Shown here one piece after another: positions 1 to 6,715 of a stretch of DNA of 11,292 nucleotides. A program made the position numbers and the translations under genes. The stretch is taken from the NCBI GenBank assembly GCA_041738505.1, contig JBGSPQ010000037.1, positions 1 to 11,292 of the forward strand. Reading direction: 5' to 3'. The notes under the pieces are model-generated. The model was not told where the DNA came from. It did not search any database and was given only the letters and a program-made list of their open reading frames with translations. The DNA is from JBGSPQ01 sp041738505. Lineage in GTDB: Bacteria; Patescibacteriota; Gracilibacteria; UBA1369. Position 1 is the stretch's first letter, and the number at the start of each line of letters is the position of its first letter.

Positions 1-806
1 TTTAAATATTCTTCGAGTTCCTGGTTATATTTTTCAACTGAATGTGGCAATCGATACAAACATTCTTCTTGAATAGTGCGGTTAAACCGCTCTAAATGGC
101 CATTGTCATTGGGTCTGCGAACCCTGGAATGACGATGAACATACCCCATCGTTTTCACTCCTTTGCTAAAATATTTTGAAAATTCAGGGCCATGATCTGA
201 CTGCAAGCAGAACAAAGGAAATGGAAATGTTTTTAAACTTCTTTGAACGAATTTAATGCTAATTCCTGCAGAAATTTGTCTTGTCGCCCAAGCATGCGCC
301 CACCTCGAAAATACATCTAAAATTGTGTAAATATATATTTTTTCATAAGTTCCAGGATAGGGCATGTGAATCGTATCAATCTCGATCAGATCACCAGGTT
401 TTTGAACCCATGGTCTCTGAATATTCTTATGATATTTTTTCCATTTACTTTTCTTTTTTAGCATACCTGCACGATCCAAGACTCTTTTCACGGTGCTTAA
501 ACTTACCAATAAATTTTCATTGAGAAGTTCCTGATGAATAACTTCGGCACAACGACCTTTTTTGAGCCTCAAATCAATGATTCTTTGTCTCAAAAATTCG
601 GGGATCTCACTAGGATGATGATGGGGTTTTGATGATTTTGTTGGCAACAGAAAAATTCCAGTGTATGGCGCTTTATTTACCCATTTTGAGACTGTCCCCG
701 GTTGAAATCCAAAGTATCTGGCAACTTCACGGACACCCTTTCCCTGATGAACCATTTCGACAGCTTGTGCCCTCAATTTGGGCATTTTTGGATTCGTTGT
801 GTACAT
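1..806 (-). CDS. DDE transposase/integrase, IS481-like (C-terminus outside window)
   Basis: The frame is open from an ATG at 806-804 down to the left edge, giving about 268 residues with the C-terminus cut by the window. The first ~50 residues form a helix-turn-helix of the kind that binds IS ends (KGVREVARYFGFQPGTVSKW). A linker and second helical region follow, then an integrase-core (rve) domain. The three catalytic acidic residues are visible: Asp in DLIEIDTIHM, Asp in LQSDHGPEF, and Glu in NDNGHLERFNRTIQEE. The enzyme would cut and join the element's ends during transposition. An in-frame GTG 27 bases upstream, after a TAG, is an alternative start. There is no strong Shine-Dalgarno. It looks intact as far as it can be read, so the element may be active or recently active. 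Confidence 0.9.
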   Translation of the reverse strand, partial: MYTTNPKMPKLRAQAVEMVHQGKGVREVARYFGFQPGTVSKWVNKAPYTGIFLLPTKSSKPHHHPSEIPEFLRQRIIDLRLKKGRCAEVIHQELLNENLLVSLSTVKRVLDRAGMLKKKSKWKKYHKNIQRPWVQKPGDLIEIDTIHMPYPGTYEKIYIYTILDVFSRWAHAWATRQISAGISIKFVQRSLKTFPFPLFCLQSDHGPEFSKYFSKGVKTMGYVHRHSRVRRPNDNGHLERFNRTIQEECLYRLPHSVEKYNQELEEYL

Positions 807-867
807 ATTTGCTTGGGTTATTTTCACCTGCTTCTATTCTACACAAGTGTTTCCAAGCTATTGAACC
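1..867 (-). mobile_element. Insertion sequence, IS481-like (partial; one end inside the window)
   Basis: This is the promoter-proximal part of an insertion sequence carrying a single DDE transposase gene; the other end lies beyond the left edge. The inner boundary is inferred from the neighbouring hydrolase reading frame: recognisable hydrolase sequence (LAGEGYNVFAID) begins around 871-874, and a TGA in that frame sits at 862-864 in the non-homologous DNA. The element tip is therefore probably within 862-873, about 60 bp before the transposase start. The terminal inverted repeat and any target-site duplication cannot be verified because the partner end is missing. The single-ORF layout resembles IS481-type elements, but the family is called from the protein alone. 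Confidence 0.75.
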
Positions 868-1401
868 ATTACGCTTGCCGGAGAGGGATACAACGTTTTT
901 GCCATAGACATGTACGACGGACAAGTGGCCGAAACATCCGATCAGGCCGGAGTGTTGGCGACTGCGGTCAGAAACAATCCGGAAGGATCTGTGGAAAAAT
1001 TACTCGCCGCCGCGGACTACCTTAAAACAGAGGCGGGAAGCACAAAACTGGCTTCTTTGGGATGGTGTTTTGGAGGACAGCAGTCACTCAATTTATCACT
1101 AAATGAACAGCTGGATGCCACGGTAATTTACTACGGCCAGTTAACGGACGACCCGGAACAGCTAAAAAACATCACCGGTCCGGTCTTGGGCATTTTCGGT
1201 GAAACCGACCAATCCATTACCGTTGAATCGGTAAGGAGTTTCGAAAAGGCGCTGGTGGAACTTGAGATTCCCAACAACATCACAATCTACCCGCAGGTCG
1301 GGCACGCTTTTGCCAACCCCTCAAACAGCAACTACGCCGCCGACGAAACCGTGGAAGCTTGGGACAAAACCGTCACATTCCTAAACGACACGCTAAAATA
1401 A
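868..1401 (+). pseudogene. Dienelactone hydrolase family protein, 5'-truncated by the IS
   Basis: This is the C-terminal two thirds of an alpha/beta hydrolase of the dienelactone hydrolase (DLH) family. The open stretch starts right after the IS junction with LAGEGYNVFAIDMYDG, the usual DLH strand and loop. The first ATG is at 910 and would give 163 residues. Counted from it, the triad is complete: nucleophile Cys53 in GWCFGG, Asp100 in FGETD, His132 in VGHAFAN. The spacings (47 and 32) match those of the classical enzyme (Cys123, Asp171, His202). About 55 N-terminal residues are missing, including strands of the core fold and any signal peptide, so the product is probably non-functional. Family members hydrolyse dienelactones or other small esters; the substrate here is unknown. 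It ends with TAA. A gene finder may call 910-1401 as an ordinary CDS. Confidence 0.85.
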
Positions 1402-1450
1402 CGGTCACTCCCTCAAAAATCCGCCTTCAATTTTATATAAAGCTAATTTA

Positions 1451-1479
1451 TTGCTTTTAACAAACAAAATATTTACAAT
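1451..1479 (+). promoter_or_regulatory. Possible sigma-70-type promoter for the SLH surface protein
   Basis: A weak -35 (TTGCTT, 1451-1456) is followed after 17 bp by TACAAT (1474-1479, five of six consensus bases). It lies in a very AT-rich 116-bp gap between the hydrolase remnant and the surface-protein gene. It is the best match in the gap, but such matches are common by chance in AT-rich DNA. Confidence 0.35.
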
Positions 1480-1489
1480 AACCGCAACA

Positions 1490-1511
1490 AATAAACAATA
1501 AATAAACAATC
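1490..1511 (+). repeat. Two-copy 11-bp tandem repeat before the surface-protein start
   Basis: AATAAACAATA (1490-1500) is followed directly by AATAAACAATC (1501-1511), ending six bases before the chosen start codon at 1518. It occupies the place where a ribosome binding site would be expected, and no Shine-Dalgarno is present. It may simply be low-complexity leader sequence that keeps the start region unstructured. Confidence 0.5.
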
Positions 1512-1517
1512 ATGCAC

Positions 1518-4448
1518 ATGAAAAGAACTTTATTATCAATTATCTTTTCCCTTTGCGCTTTTTTTGCATTTTCCGGAGTTGTAAGCGCGGAAAATATAAA
1601 TACAGCTGTTTTCAATTTTGAGGATTTGGCAAAGCGTACAAAAGCTAATTTCACCACTCTTTTCTACACCGCGGATAGAGGAATTACCGAAAACAGGGAT
1701 ATTGCTGAAATCAAGGTGGTAAATGGACCAATTTTATCCGGTTGGGTGGTTGGAGCGTGAGGTGCGGGATTTGCTCCAAGTGTCAGAGCCTGGAATGCGG
1801 GAGCCGCCTCAAAACATTGGCTTGTAAATTTTTCAACAATCGGATTAACGGATCTTAAATTGTCATCCAAACAGTCCAGTTCCGCCACCGGACCGCAGGA
1901 TTTTAAAGTGCAGTGGAGTCTGGATGGCACAACTTGGACGGATCTTCCCGGCGCCACGGTCAAAATTTTAATCGCGGATAGTTTTCCTTCAGGCACTATC
2001 ACGGACATTCCGCTTCCGGTCGATTTGGAAAACCAGCCGAATGTATATCTCCGTTGGATTTTGACATCCAACTACCGCGTGGGAAGCGAGGTCCTTACCA
2101 TGCTTACCGCGGGGACCAACAGAATTGACGACATTAACATCACCGGAGCGGCCGTTGATATCGTGTCATGGCGATTTGAAGACGCTATTAAATCGGCCGC
2201 GGCCGACTTTGTGACAAATTTATACACCGCGGATGATGGTATTTTGCCAAATAAAGATATTGCCGAAATACAAGTAAATGGAGGGCCGGCTTTTTTCACA
2301 TGGGTATTAGGTCCCGGCGGGGGAAGTGCTCCTAGCACAAATGGTTGGGATGTTGGGGCCGGCACAAAATACTGGAGTACAAGTTTTTCAACAACGGGAT
2401 ATAAGGATTTGCAGTTATTTTCCAAGCAGTCCGGATCCACAACCGGGCCCAGGGATTTTAAAGTTCAATGGAGTCTTAATGGAACCACTTGGGCCGACGT
2501 TGCGGGCGCTTCCGTAACGGTTGCCAATAACTGGACTTCCGGTGTGTTAAGCGGCGTCCCCCTTCCATATGTTCTTGAAAATCAATCCACGGTTCATTTG
2601 CGCTGGATAATGACATCGGATATAAATGTTTCCGGTGGAGCAGTCGTACCAACGGGAACAAACCGAATGGACGATATTTTTATCGGGGGCAGGCTTATGG
2701 GGGTTTTACCCGAAACCACAGTAAGGACCGGCTTGGTTGCCTATTGGCCTTTTGACATAGATACCAACGATTACAGCGGAAACAACAACCATGGAACAAA
2801 CCATGGTGCCGTAAGCGCGCCGGGTAAAATATCGGGAGGCTATAGTTTCAGCGCTTTAAACGCCTACGTTGGTGTTCCACAAAGTGCGACTTTAAGCACG
2901 GCACTCATCGGCGGCGATTTTACAATGTCTTTTTGGGGAACGATACCGTCCAATACGGATGTTGCCATGATTTCTCAAAGCCCCGGTCCCGGTCCGACCC
3001 CTAAGTGGATGTTTGCAGTTCAGGATTTTGGAACAAAGCTCGGGTTTTATTCTTGGGGTGATGATATTGTGGAAAGGAAACTTGCCACTTATACGTTCAC
3101 CACTCACGCGGATTTACAGTATTACACACTGGTGCGAAGGGACTCAAACTGGTTCCTTTACAAGAATGCGGACAAAGTTGGATATTCACTGGAAGGACCT
3201 TTCCCGCTTGCGGATCTTGGAATGGATTTTGAAATCGCAAGGGCGGAGGGCGCGTTCTATTACAAACAGGTTTTTGATGAATTCATGATTTGGGATAGGG
3301 CTCTTACATACGATGAAATTGAATATATGTATAACGGGGGGACGGGTGTTAGTCTAATGCCAAGCACGCTTACATATACCGCTGGTCCCAACGGTTCCAT
3401 TACCGGAGTCACCCCGCAGACGGTTAATCATGGCACGGACGGGACGGCTGTAACCGCGGTTGCCGATCCCGGATACCATTTTGTGGACTGGTCGGATGCT
3501 TCCACCGACAATCCCAGAACCGATTTATTGGTTACCAGCGACATAACCGTAACCGCAAATTTTGCAATAAACACGTACACGCTAACCTATACCGCGGGAC
3601 CAAACGGGTCCATTACCGGAGTAACCCCGCAGACGGTTAATCATGGTACGGACGGAACGGCTGTAACCGCGGTTGCCGATCCCGGATACTTATTCGTGGA
3701 CTGGTCCGATGCTTCCGTCAGCAATCCCAGAACCGATTTGGCCGTTACCGGAGACATTACCGTAACCGCAAATTTTGCAGTCATCCCTCCGGCGGGTGGC
3801 CCGGTTACACCCATAGCGGGAGGCAGAAGGCCGGGAGATACACCTGTGACCCCCGATCCAACGCAACCGCAGGATCCAACCGTCCCACCGGAAGACGCAG
3901 ATAGCCCGTTTACTGATATTGCCGATCATTGGGCCGAAGAATATATAAAAGAAATTTACGACCTGGGTTACATCAACGGTTATAACGACGATACTTTCAG
4001 ACCCGATGCAACAATAACAAGAGCCGAAGCCTCAAAAATCATCGCGCTCTGGTTCGGGGAAGAAATCGGAGAAGATGCGTGCGAAGAAGACATGTACCGG
4101 GATGTGGATTGCGATGAATGGTACGGCAAATACATCGGCTTCCTGACAAAAAAAGGAATATTGAGCGGATACATAGGACAGGATATTTTCAGACCCGATC
4201 GCAACATATCCATGGCCGAAGCGGTCAAAATCATGGTTTATGCAAAAGGAATGGAGGACAGTAGCATCCTGGGCATCATCAATCCGTTTATACTTTCGGA
4301 GCAAAACGACTGGTTCTACACAGTGCTGATAATTGCCTATAAATACGGCATCATCAGCATTGAAGAGGGCGTATCTTTCGATCCCAATGCCTTCATCACC
4401 CGTGCGGAATTCGTCAAACTATTTTACGACACTCTGATCCGGGAATAA
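1518..4448 (+). CDS. Secreted SLH-domain surface protein (LamG + InlB-type repeats), with in-frame TGA at codon 81
   Basis: One reading frame of 976 codons encodes a cell-surface protein. The start at 1518 (MKRTLLSIIF) is preferred over 1512 because it gives a standard signal peptide, residues 1-24, ending VSA before ENIN. Two homologous ~180-residue domains follow (about 30-212 and 216-392; shared DFKVQWSL, GTTW, LRWI, TNR.DDI), a fold I do not recognise. Next are a LamG/concanavalin-like domain (about 404-608, starting LVAYWPF), two 71-residue divergent InlB-B-type repeats (617-758), a Pro-rich linker (to 795), and three SLH motifs (about 797-848, 859-910, 930-976) of the kind that bind cell-wall polymers. 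A TGA at 1758-1760 interrupts domain 1. The frame is identical on both sides and homology to domain 2 continues across it, so this is one gene. If TGA stops translation, the downstream 862-codon frame opens only with TTG and lacks a signal peptide, making this a pseudogene. Confidence 0.85.
1758..1760 (+). other. In-frame TGA within the surface-protein gene
   Basis: Codon 81 is TGA, in the stretch WVVGA-TGA-GAGFAPS. The equivalent loop of the second domain copy reads WVLGPGGGSAPS, so the TGA lies in a glycine-rich turn (the first copy is one residue longer). A single G-to-T change from GGA would produce it. The possibilities are a recent nonsense mutation, a sequencing or assembly error, or read-through. 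Confidence 0.85.
3366..3782 (+). repeat. Two 213-bp tandem repeats encoding InlB-B-type modules
   Basis: The unit beginning at 3366 recurs at 3579 (period 213 bp, 71 codons). The peptides are nearly identical (shared AGPNGSITGVTPQTVNHG and DPGY.FVDWSDAS), while the DNA differs mostly at third positions. That suggests an older duplication held by selection on the protein. The second copy loses similarity after NFA. Confidence 0.85.
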
Positions 4449-4462
4449 AAAGAAGTCAGCTG

Positions 4463-4471
4463 TGCTATGAT
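4463..4471 (+). promoter_or_regulatory. Extended -10 promoter for the small lipoprotein gene
   Basis: TG-C-TATGAT (4463-4471) lies in the 46-bp gap after the surface-protein gene. There is no convincing -35, as is usual for extended -10 promoters. Transcription would begin around 4478, about 17 bases before the ATG, leaving a very short leader without a Shine-Dalgarno. Confidence 0.4.
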
Positions 4472-4494
4472 AAGTCAGACATAAATCAGCTCAC

Positions 4495-4779
4495 ATGAAA
4501 AAAACGATTCTTCTCTTATTGATTGTAGTCGCGCTCATAACTCTGATGGGCTGCGGATACGTTGAACCCGGCAACATTCAGGCAGAAGTCTCCGACTTTT
4601 GGGACGGCATCTGGCACGGCATGGTAGCGCCCTACACATTGATTGTAAGAATATTCAAAGATGTGGGCATGTATGCAATCCCCAACACCGGTTGGTGGTA
4701 CGATTTTGGCTTCATCCTTGGAGTAACCGGTGCCATTCCACTTGGCTGGCTTGCCGCCTTAATTTCATTTTTTCTTTAA
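4495..4779 (+). CDS. Small lipoprotein with C-terminal membrane segment
   Basis: This 94-residue protein has a type II signal peptide: MKK, a hydrophobic core, then the lipobox L-M-G-C with Cys20 as the expected lipidated residue. A Trp-rich amphipathic middle follows (FWDGIWHGMVAPYTLIVRIF, about 35-54), then an aromatic patch (GWWYDFGF) and a hydrophobic C-terminal helix (about 70-94). The layout matches a small, uncharacterised family found in several bacterial phyla with the same FW.G.WHG and WYDFGF signatures; I recall the family but no established function. It would be anchored in the membrane by lipid and helix. It follows the SLH protein by 46 bp with its own likely promoter. The start is the ATG giving the canonical lipobox; no Shine-Dalgarno is visible. 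It ends with TAA. Confidence 0.8.
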   Translation: MKKTILLLLIVVALITLMGCGYVEPGNIQAEVSDFWDGIWHGMVAPYTLIVRIFKDVGMYAIPNTGWWYDFGFILGVTGAIPLGWLAALISFFL

Positions 4780-4830
4780 AAAAATTGCTTTCCGGTCAAC
4801 AGATTTTCCTTAGCCTGCCTAACCCCGTGG

Positions 4831-4860
4831 TTCGCAAAAGAGTGCTTAATATGGTATAAT
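4831..4860 (+). promoter_or_regulatory. Extended -10 promoter for the larger lipoprotein gene
   Basis: TTCGCA (4831-4836, four of six -35 bases) is followed after 18 bp by a perfect TATAAT (4855-4860), preceded by TG one base upstream (TG-G-TATAAT). Transcription would start near 4867, about 23 bases before the ATG at 4890. Confidence 0.6.
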
Positions 4861-4889
4861 AGAATACTGTAAATTTTATTTATTATAAA

Positions 4890-5912
4890 ATGTTAAGCAA
4901 AATTATATTAATAATCGGTTCGATTTTGATTCTTTCCGGCTGTCAGATATCCATGGTGGAAGATAAGGCTGAACAGCCAATTATCAATGACGTGGAACAA
5001 CCGACGCAGGAAGCGGAGCCGGAAGAAACAATGATTACAACTCAAGAAGAAGATACTCCTGCACTACTAAATGATAATCGAAGTGATGATGAGATATTGG
5101 CTGAATTAACCACTATAACAGAAAACATCGTTGGCGGATCTTATGAATGGGAGCAGTATTCATCCCTGATTGCCAAAGATGAAATGATCTCATACCAAAA
5201 CGAAAAAGGATTATCTGAAAAAGAGCTCTTAATAAAATACCCTTATTCAAGACTATTTTTTTCCGGGGAAATAGTAAATTATCCTGATGTGGGGTTTAAT
5301 CAAACCCATAAGCAGGTTGATAGATATGTTGATGATGAAACAGCAATTTTATTATACGAAATGGTAAGCGACAAAGATTCGGAAACCGCTGCAGTCTATT
5401 GTTATCCCTTCAAAGTAGAGGAGGGTAAATGGAAAATGAAAGTCCCCAGATTAATTTCCAAAGACCTCATCGCCGGCGACATAAAATTGGAGGATGAAAA
5501 TATCAATAAAATTTGTTCGGAATTCATCTTGCCGCAACAATTAATTGGAGAGCAAAAAAGACAAGAATTTGTTATTGAGGGAGAGACATCATTAAGCATG
5601 GAGATATATATTAATGGTTATCTCGTTGGAATCCTGAATGGACCGGAGGCCGGTATTCAGTTTATTTCTGAATTTGAGGCAAGTGTACCTGTTGCGGATA
5701 AGTATGAGGTATTGATAAAAACCAGGGGTGGAGATACCATGTTTTTTAATAATGAAGTTTGGCCGTATGCAGCCAGATTGGTAGTAGGCGTTAAGGGTGC
5801 CAATGAGGATCCTGTAACCATCAACCCAAAACCGATGGACGATTATGTGACCACAATCGATATGGGAATAACAAGTACAGAAAGCAGGCCAACTGGCGTC
5901 AAAAGAACTTAG
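4890..5912 (+). CDS. Predicted lipoprotein of unknown function
   Basis: This 340-residue protein opens with a type II signal peptide and lipobox L-S-G-C, with Cys18 as the lipidated residue. A low-complexity acidic, Glu/Pro/Thr-rich tether (about 20-65) would hold the folded part away from the membrane. The rest shows a mixed alpha/beta globular part (about 70-215; WEQYSSLIAKDEMISY, and a YPF..EEGKWKMKVP strand pair like those of NTF2/DUF4878-type lipoproteins). A second region (about 225-310) reads like a beta-rich carboxypeptidase-regulatory or PEGA-type module (MEIYINGYLVGIL). I cannot name a family. No catalytic motif or further membrane helix is visible. The gene is more AT-rich than its neighbours and is expressed from its own extended -10 promoter. 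It ends with TAG. Its place behind the surface protein and small lipoprotein suggests an envelope role. Confidence 0.8.
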   Translation: MLSKIILIIGSILILSGCQISMVEDKAEQPIINDVEQPTQEAEPEETMITTQEEDTPALLNDNRSDDEILAELTTITENIVGGSYEWEQYSSLIAKDEMISYQNEKGLSEKELLIKYPYSRLFFSGEIVNYPDVGFNQTHKQVDRYVDDETAILLYEMVSDKDSETAAVYCYPFKVEEGKWKMKVPRLISKDLIAGDIKLEDENINKICSEFILPQQLIGEQKRQEFVIEGETSLSMEIYINGYLVGILNGPEAGIQFISEFEASVPVADKYEVLIKTRGGDTMFFNNEVWPYAARLVVGVKGANEDPVTINPKPMDDYVTTIDMGITSTESRPTGVKRT

Positions 5913-5983
5913 AATATATTGTATTTTCAAGCGCACATACGAACATCAACAAACAAAATATGGTGATTCTGCCTATTGCATTC

Positions 5984-6023
5984 ATGGCGGAACGGACCGC
6001 CGCCTTGCGGGATCCTCCGCCAT
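5984..6023 (-). repeat. GC-rich hairpin with TCCGCCAT/ATGGCGGA ends
   Basis: ATGGCGGA (5984-5991) and TCCGCCAT (6016-6023) form a perfect 8-bp stem. The 24-base interior can extend it imperfectly (GGA/TCC and CCGC-AAG-GCGG). On the minus strand one arm repeats the last 14 bases of the tRNA-Asp 3' end (GTCCGTTCCGCCAT). No T-run follows, so it is not a typical intrinsic terminator; it looks like a short dispersed repeat. Confidence 0.6.
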
Positions 6024-6060
6024 CCGCTTCAATCAGTCGCTATCGCTCCTTCTTCAGCGC

Positions 6061-6088
6061 ATGGCGGAACGGACGGGATTCGAACCCG
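6061..6088 (-). repeat. 28-bp duplicate of the tRNA-Asp 3' end (possible attachment-site remnant)
   Basis: The 28 bases at 6061-6088 are identical to 6153-6180, which form the T-loop, 3' T-stem, acceptor strand and CCA of tRNA-Asp plus one flanking base. The DNA beyond cannot fold into a tRNA: there is no matching 5' acceptor strand or D-arm. Duplicated tRNA 3' ends are typical of sites used by tyrosine-recombinase elements, but no integrase or cargo lies between the copies (92-bp period). It could equally be a leftover of tRNA gene duplication. Confidence 0.75.
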
Positions 6089-6153
6089 GACAGCCCTTAC
6101 CAAAAGCGACAGGGTCACGGGTAATATATTCGGAACATGAGGCAAAAACGAAA

Positions 6154-6230
6154 TGGCGGAACGGACGGGATTCGAACCCGCGACCTCCACAGTGACAGTG
6201 TGGCGTTCTAACCAGCTGAACTACCGCTCC
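6154..6230 (-). tRNA. tRNA-Asp (anticodon GUC)
   Basis: The minus strand folds into a complete 77-nt tRNA: acceptor stem GGAGCGG/CCGTTCC (one G-U pair), D-arm GTTC...GAAC, anticodon stem CCACA/TGTGG around loop CTGTCAC (GTC at 6194-6196), five-base variable loop AGGTC, and T-arm GCGGG-TTCGAAT-CCCGT. The discriminator is G, as expected for aspartate, and the CCA end is encoded. It delivers aspartate at GAC and GAU codons. It stands alone, with an AT-rich region upstream on its strand and a tRNA-end duplicate downstream. Confidence 0.97.
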
Positions 6231-6448
6231 ACGTGTCCGCCATCCTTATTGGAAAAGCTTTCATTGCAATAATGCCTGCCAATAATAATCAGCAGACCCG
6301 ATTTTTGCAAGCGCAATTATTTAAGCCTTTCTTAATAATTCCATCATCTTTGCAGTGTATGAATGTGAATATAATGGAATTGATTCAAATCGTATCAAAT
6401 GATAAAATTATAATGTACGTTCAAAATTACATTATAAAATACAATAGT
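6231..6448. other. Non-coding region upstream of the antitoxin
   Basis: I see no supportable gene here. The antitoxin frame stays open to 6233, but those extra codons look non-coding. The stretch contains one more TCCGCCAT copy (6236-6243), presumably the tRNA promoter on the minus strand, and the antitoxin operator at 6408-6437. Confidence 0.55.
6408..6437 (+). promoter_or_regulatory. Perfect 10-bp inverted repeat, likely antitoxin operator with overlapping -10
   Basis: TTATAATGTA (6408-6417) and its exact complement TACATTATAA (6428-6437) are separated by 10 bases. The left arm contains a perfect TATAAT (6409-6414). The antitoxin ATG begins 12 bases after the right arm. Antitoxins of this kind normally bind such palindromes over their own promoter, so this is the expected autoregulatory site. 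No good -35 is visible at standard spacing. Confidence 0.65.
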
Positions 6449-6715
6449 ATGTACGCAAAAATACCCAAAAACGTAGGCATAACCGAATTTAGAAAAGATC
6501 TTTCTGCGTATTTTAAAAAGGCTATTAGCGGAGAACCCGTTGTCGTTTCCAATGAGAACATCCAGGCGATTTTTATTGACTTGGATACTTACAACAACCT
6601 GATACAAGCCTATGAGGACAAAAAAGACAGTGAAGTAATGATCAAGTCAATCATTGAAAATAGAGGCAAAAAGAAAGTGGAGTGGCAGGATCTTAAGAAA
6701 AAACTAAAACTATGA
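6449..6715 (+). CDS. Phd/YefM-family antitoxin (now probably an orphan)
   Basis: This 88-residue protein fits the Phd/YefM antitoxin family in length and layout. The N-terminal DNA-binding part (about 8-55) reads GITEFRKDLSAYFKKAISGE, then PVVVSNENIQAIFIDLDTY, the helix-strand-helix order typical of the family. A charged helical C-terminal tail (about 65-88, ending KKVEWQDLKKKLKL) would wrap and neutralise a RelE-type toxin. The ATG at 6449 is preferred because the open sequence before it to 6233 lacks family similarity and contains the operator palindrome. The stop overlaps the toxin start (ATGA), indicating translational coupling. The toxin downstream has lost its core, so this protein may now act only as an autorepressor or neutralise related toxins elsewhere. 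Confidence 0.85.
   Translation: MYAKIPKNVGITEFRKDLSAYFKKAISGEPVVVSNENIQAIFIDLDTYNNLIQAYEDKKDSEVMIKSIIENRGKKKVEWQDLKKKLKL

Larger units (their letters stand above)
5913..6153. other. Non-coding stretch with tRNA-derived and TCCGCCAT repeats
   Basis: I see no supportable gene in these 241 bases. They hold an imperfect hairpin at 5984-6023 and a 28-bp copy of the tRNA-Asp 3' end at 6061-6088, downstream of the tRNA gene on the minus strand. The remainder is anonymous sequence. Confidence 0.6.

Noticed and set aside
281..1025. Plus-strand open frames at 281-523, 629-907 and 702-1025
   Set aside because: They lie antisense to the transposase, whose DDE and helix-turn-helix motifs are clear. They have unnatural composition, and two of them run across the IS/hydrolase junction.
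1758..1760. Selenocysteine insertion at the TGA
   Set aside because: The matching position in the second domain copy is a glycine-rich turn, not cysteine. The protein is not a redox enzyme, and I saw no obvious insertion-element hairpin directly after the codon.
3366..3782. CRISPR-like or non-coding tandem repeat
   Set aside because: The 213-bp period is an exact multiple of three within an open frame, and the differences are mostly synonymous, so it is a protein repeat.
1860..4448. Separate 862-residue gene starting with TTG at 1860
   Set aside because: The sequence before it remains homologous to the second domain copy in the same frame, so this is the continuation of the gene starting at 1518.
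5984..6023. Intrinsic transcription terminator
   Set aside because: The hairpin lacks a following T-run on either strand, and its arms match repeats elsewhere in the same region.
6062..6138. A second complete tRNA gene
   Set aside because: Only the T-loop, 3' T-stem and acceptor 3' strand are present. The 5' acceptor strand and D-arm cannot be formed from the flanking sequence.
6233..6448. Longer 160-residue antitoxin starting at 6233
   Set aside because: The added 72 residues do not look like this antitoxin family, begin just outside the tRNA gene, and would be encoded by the operator region.
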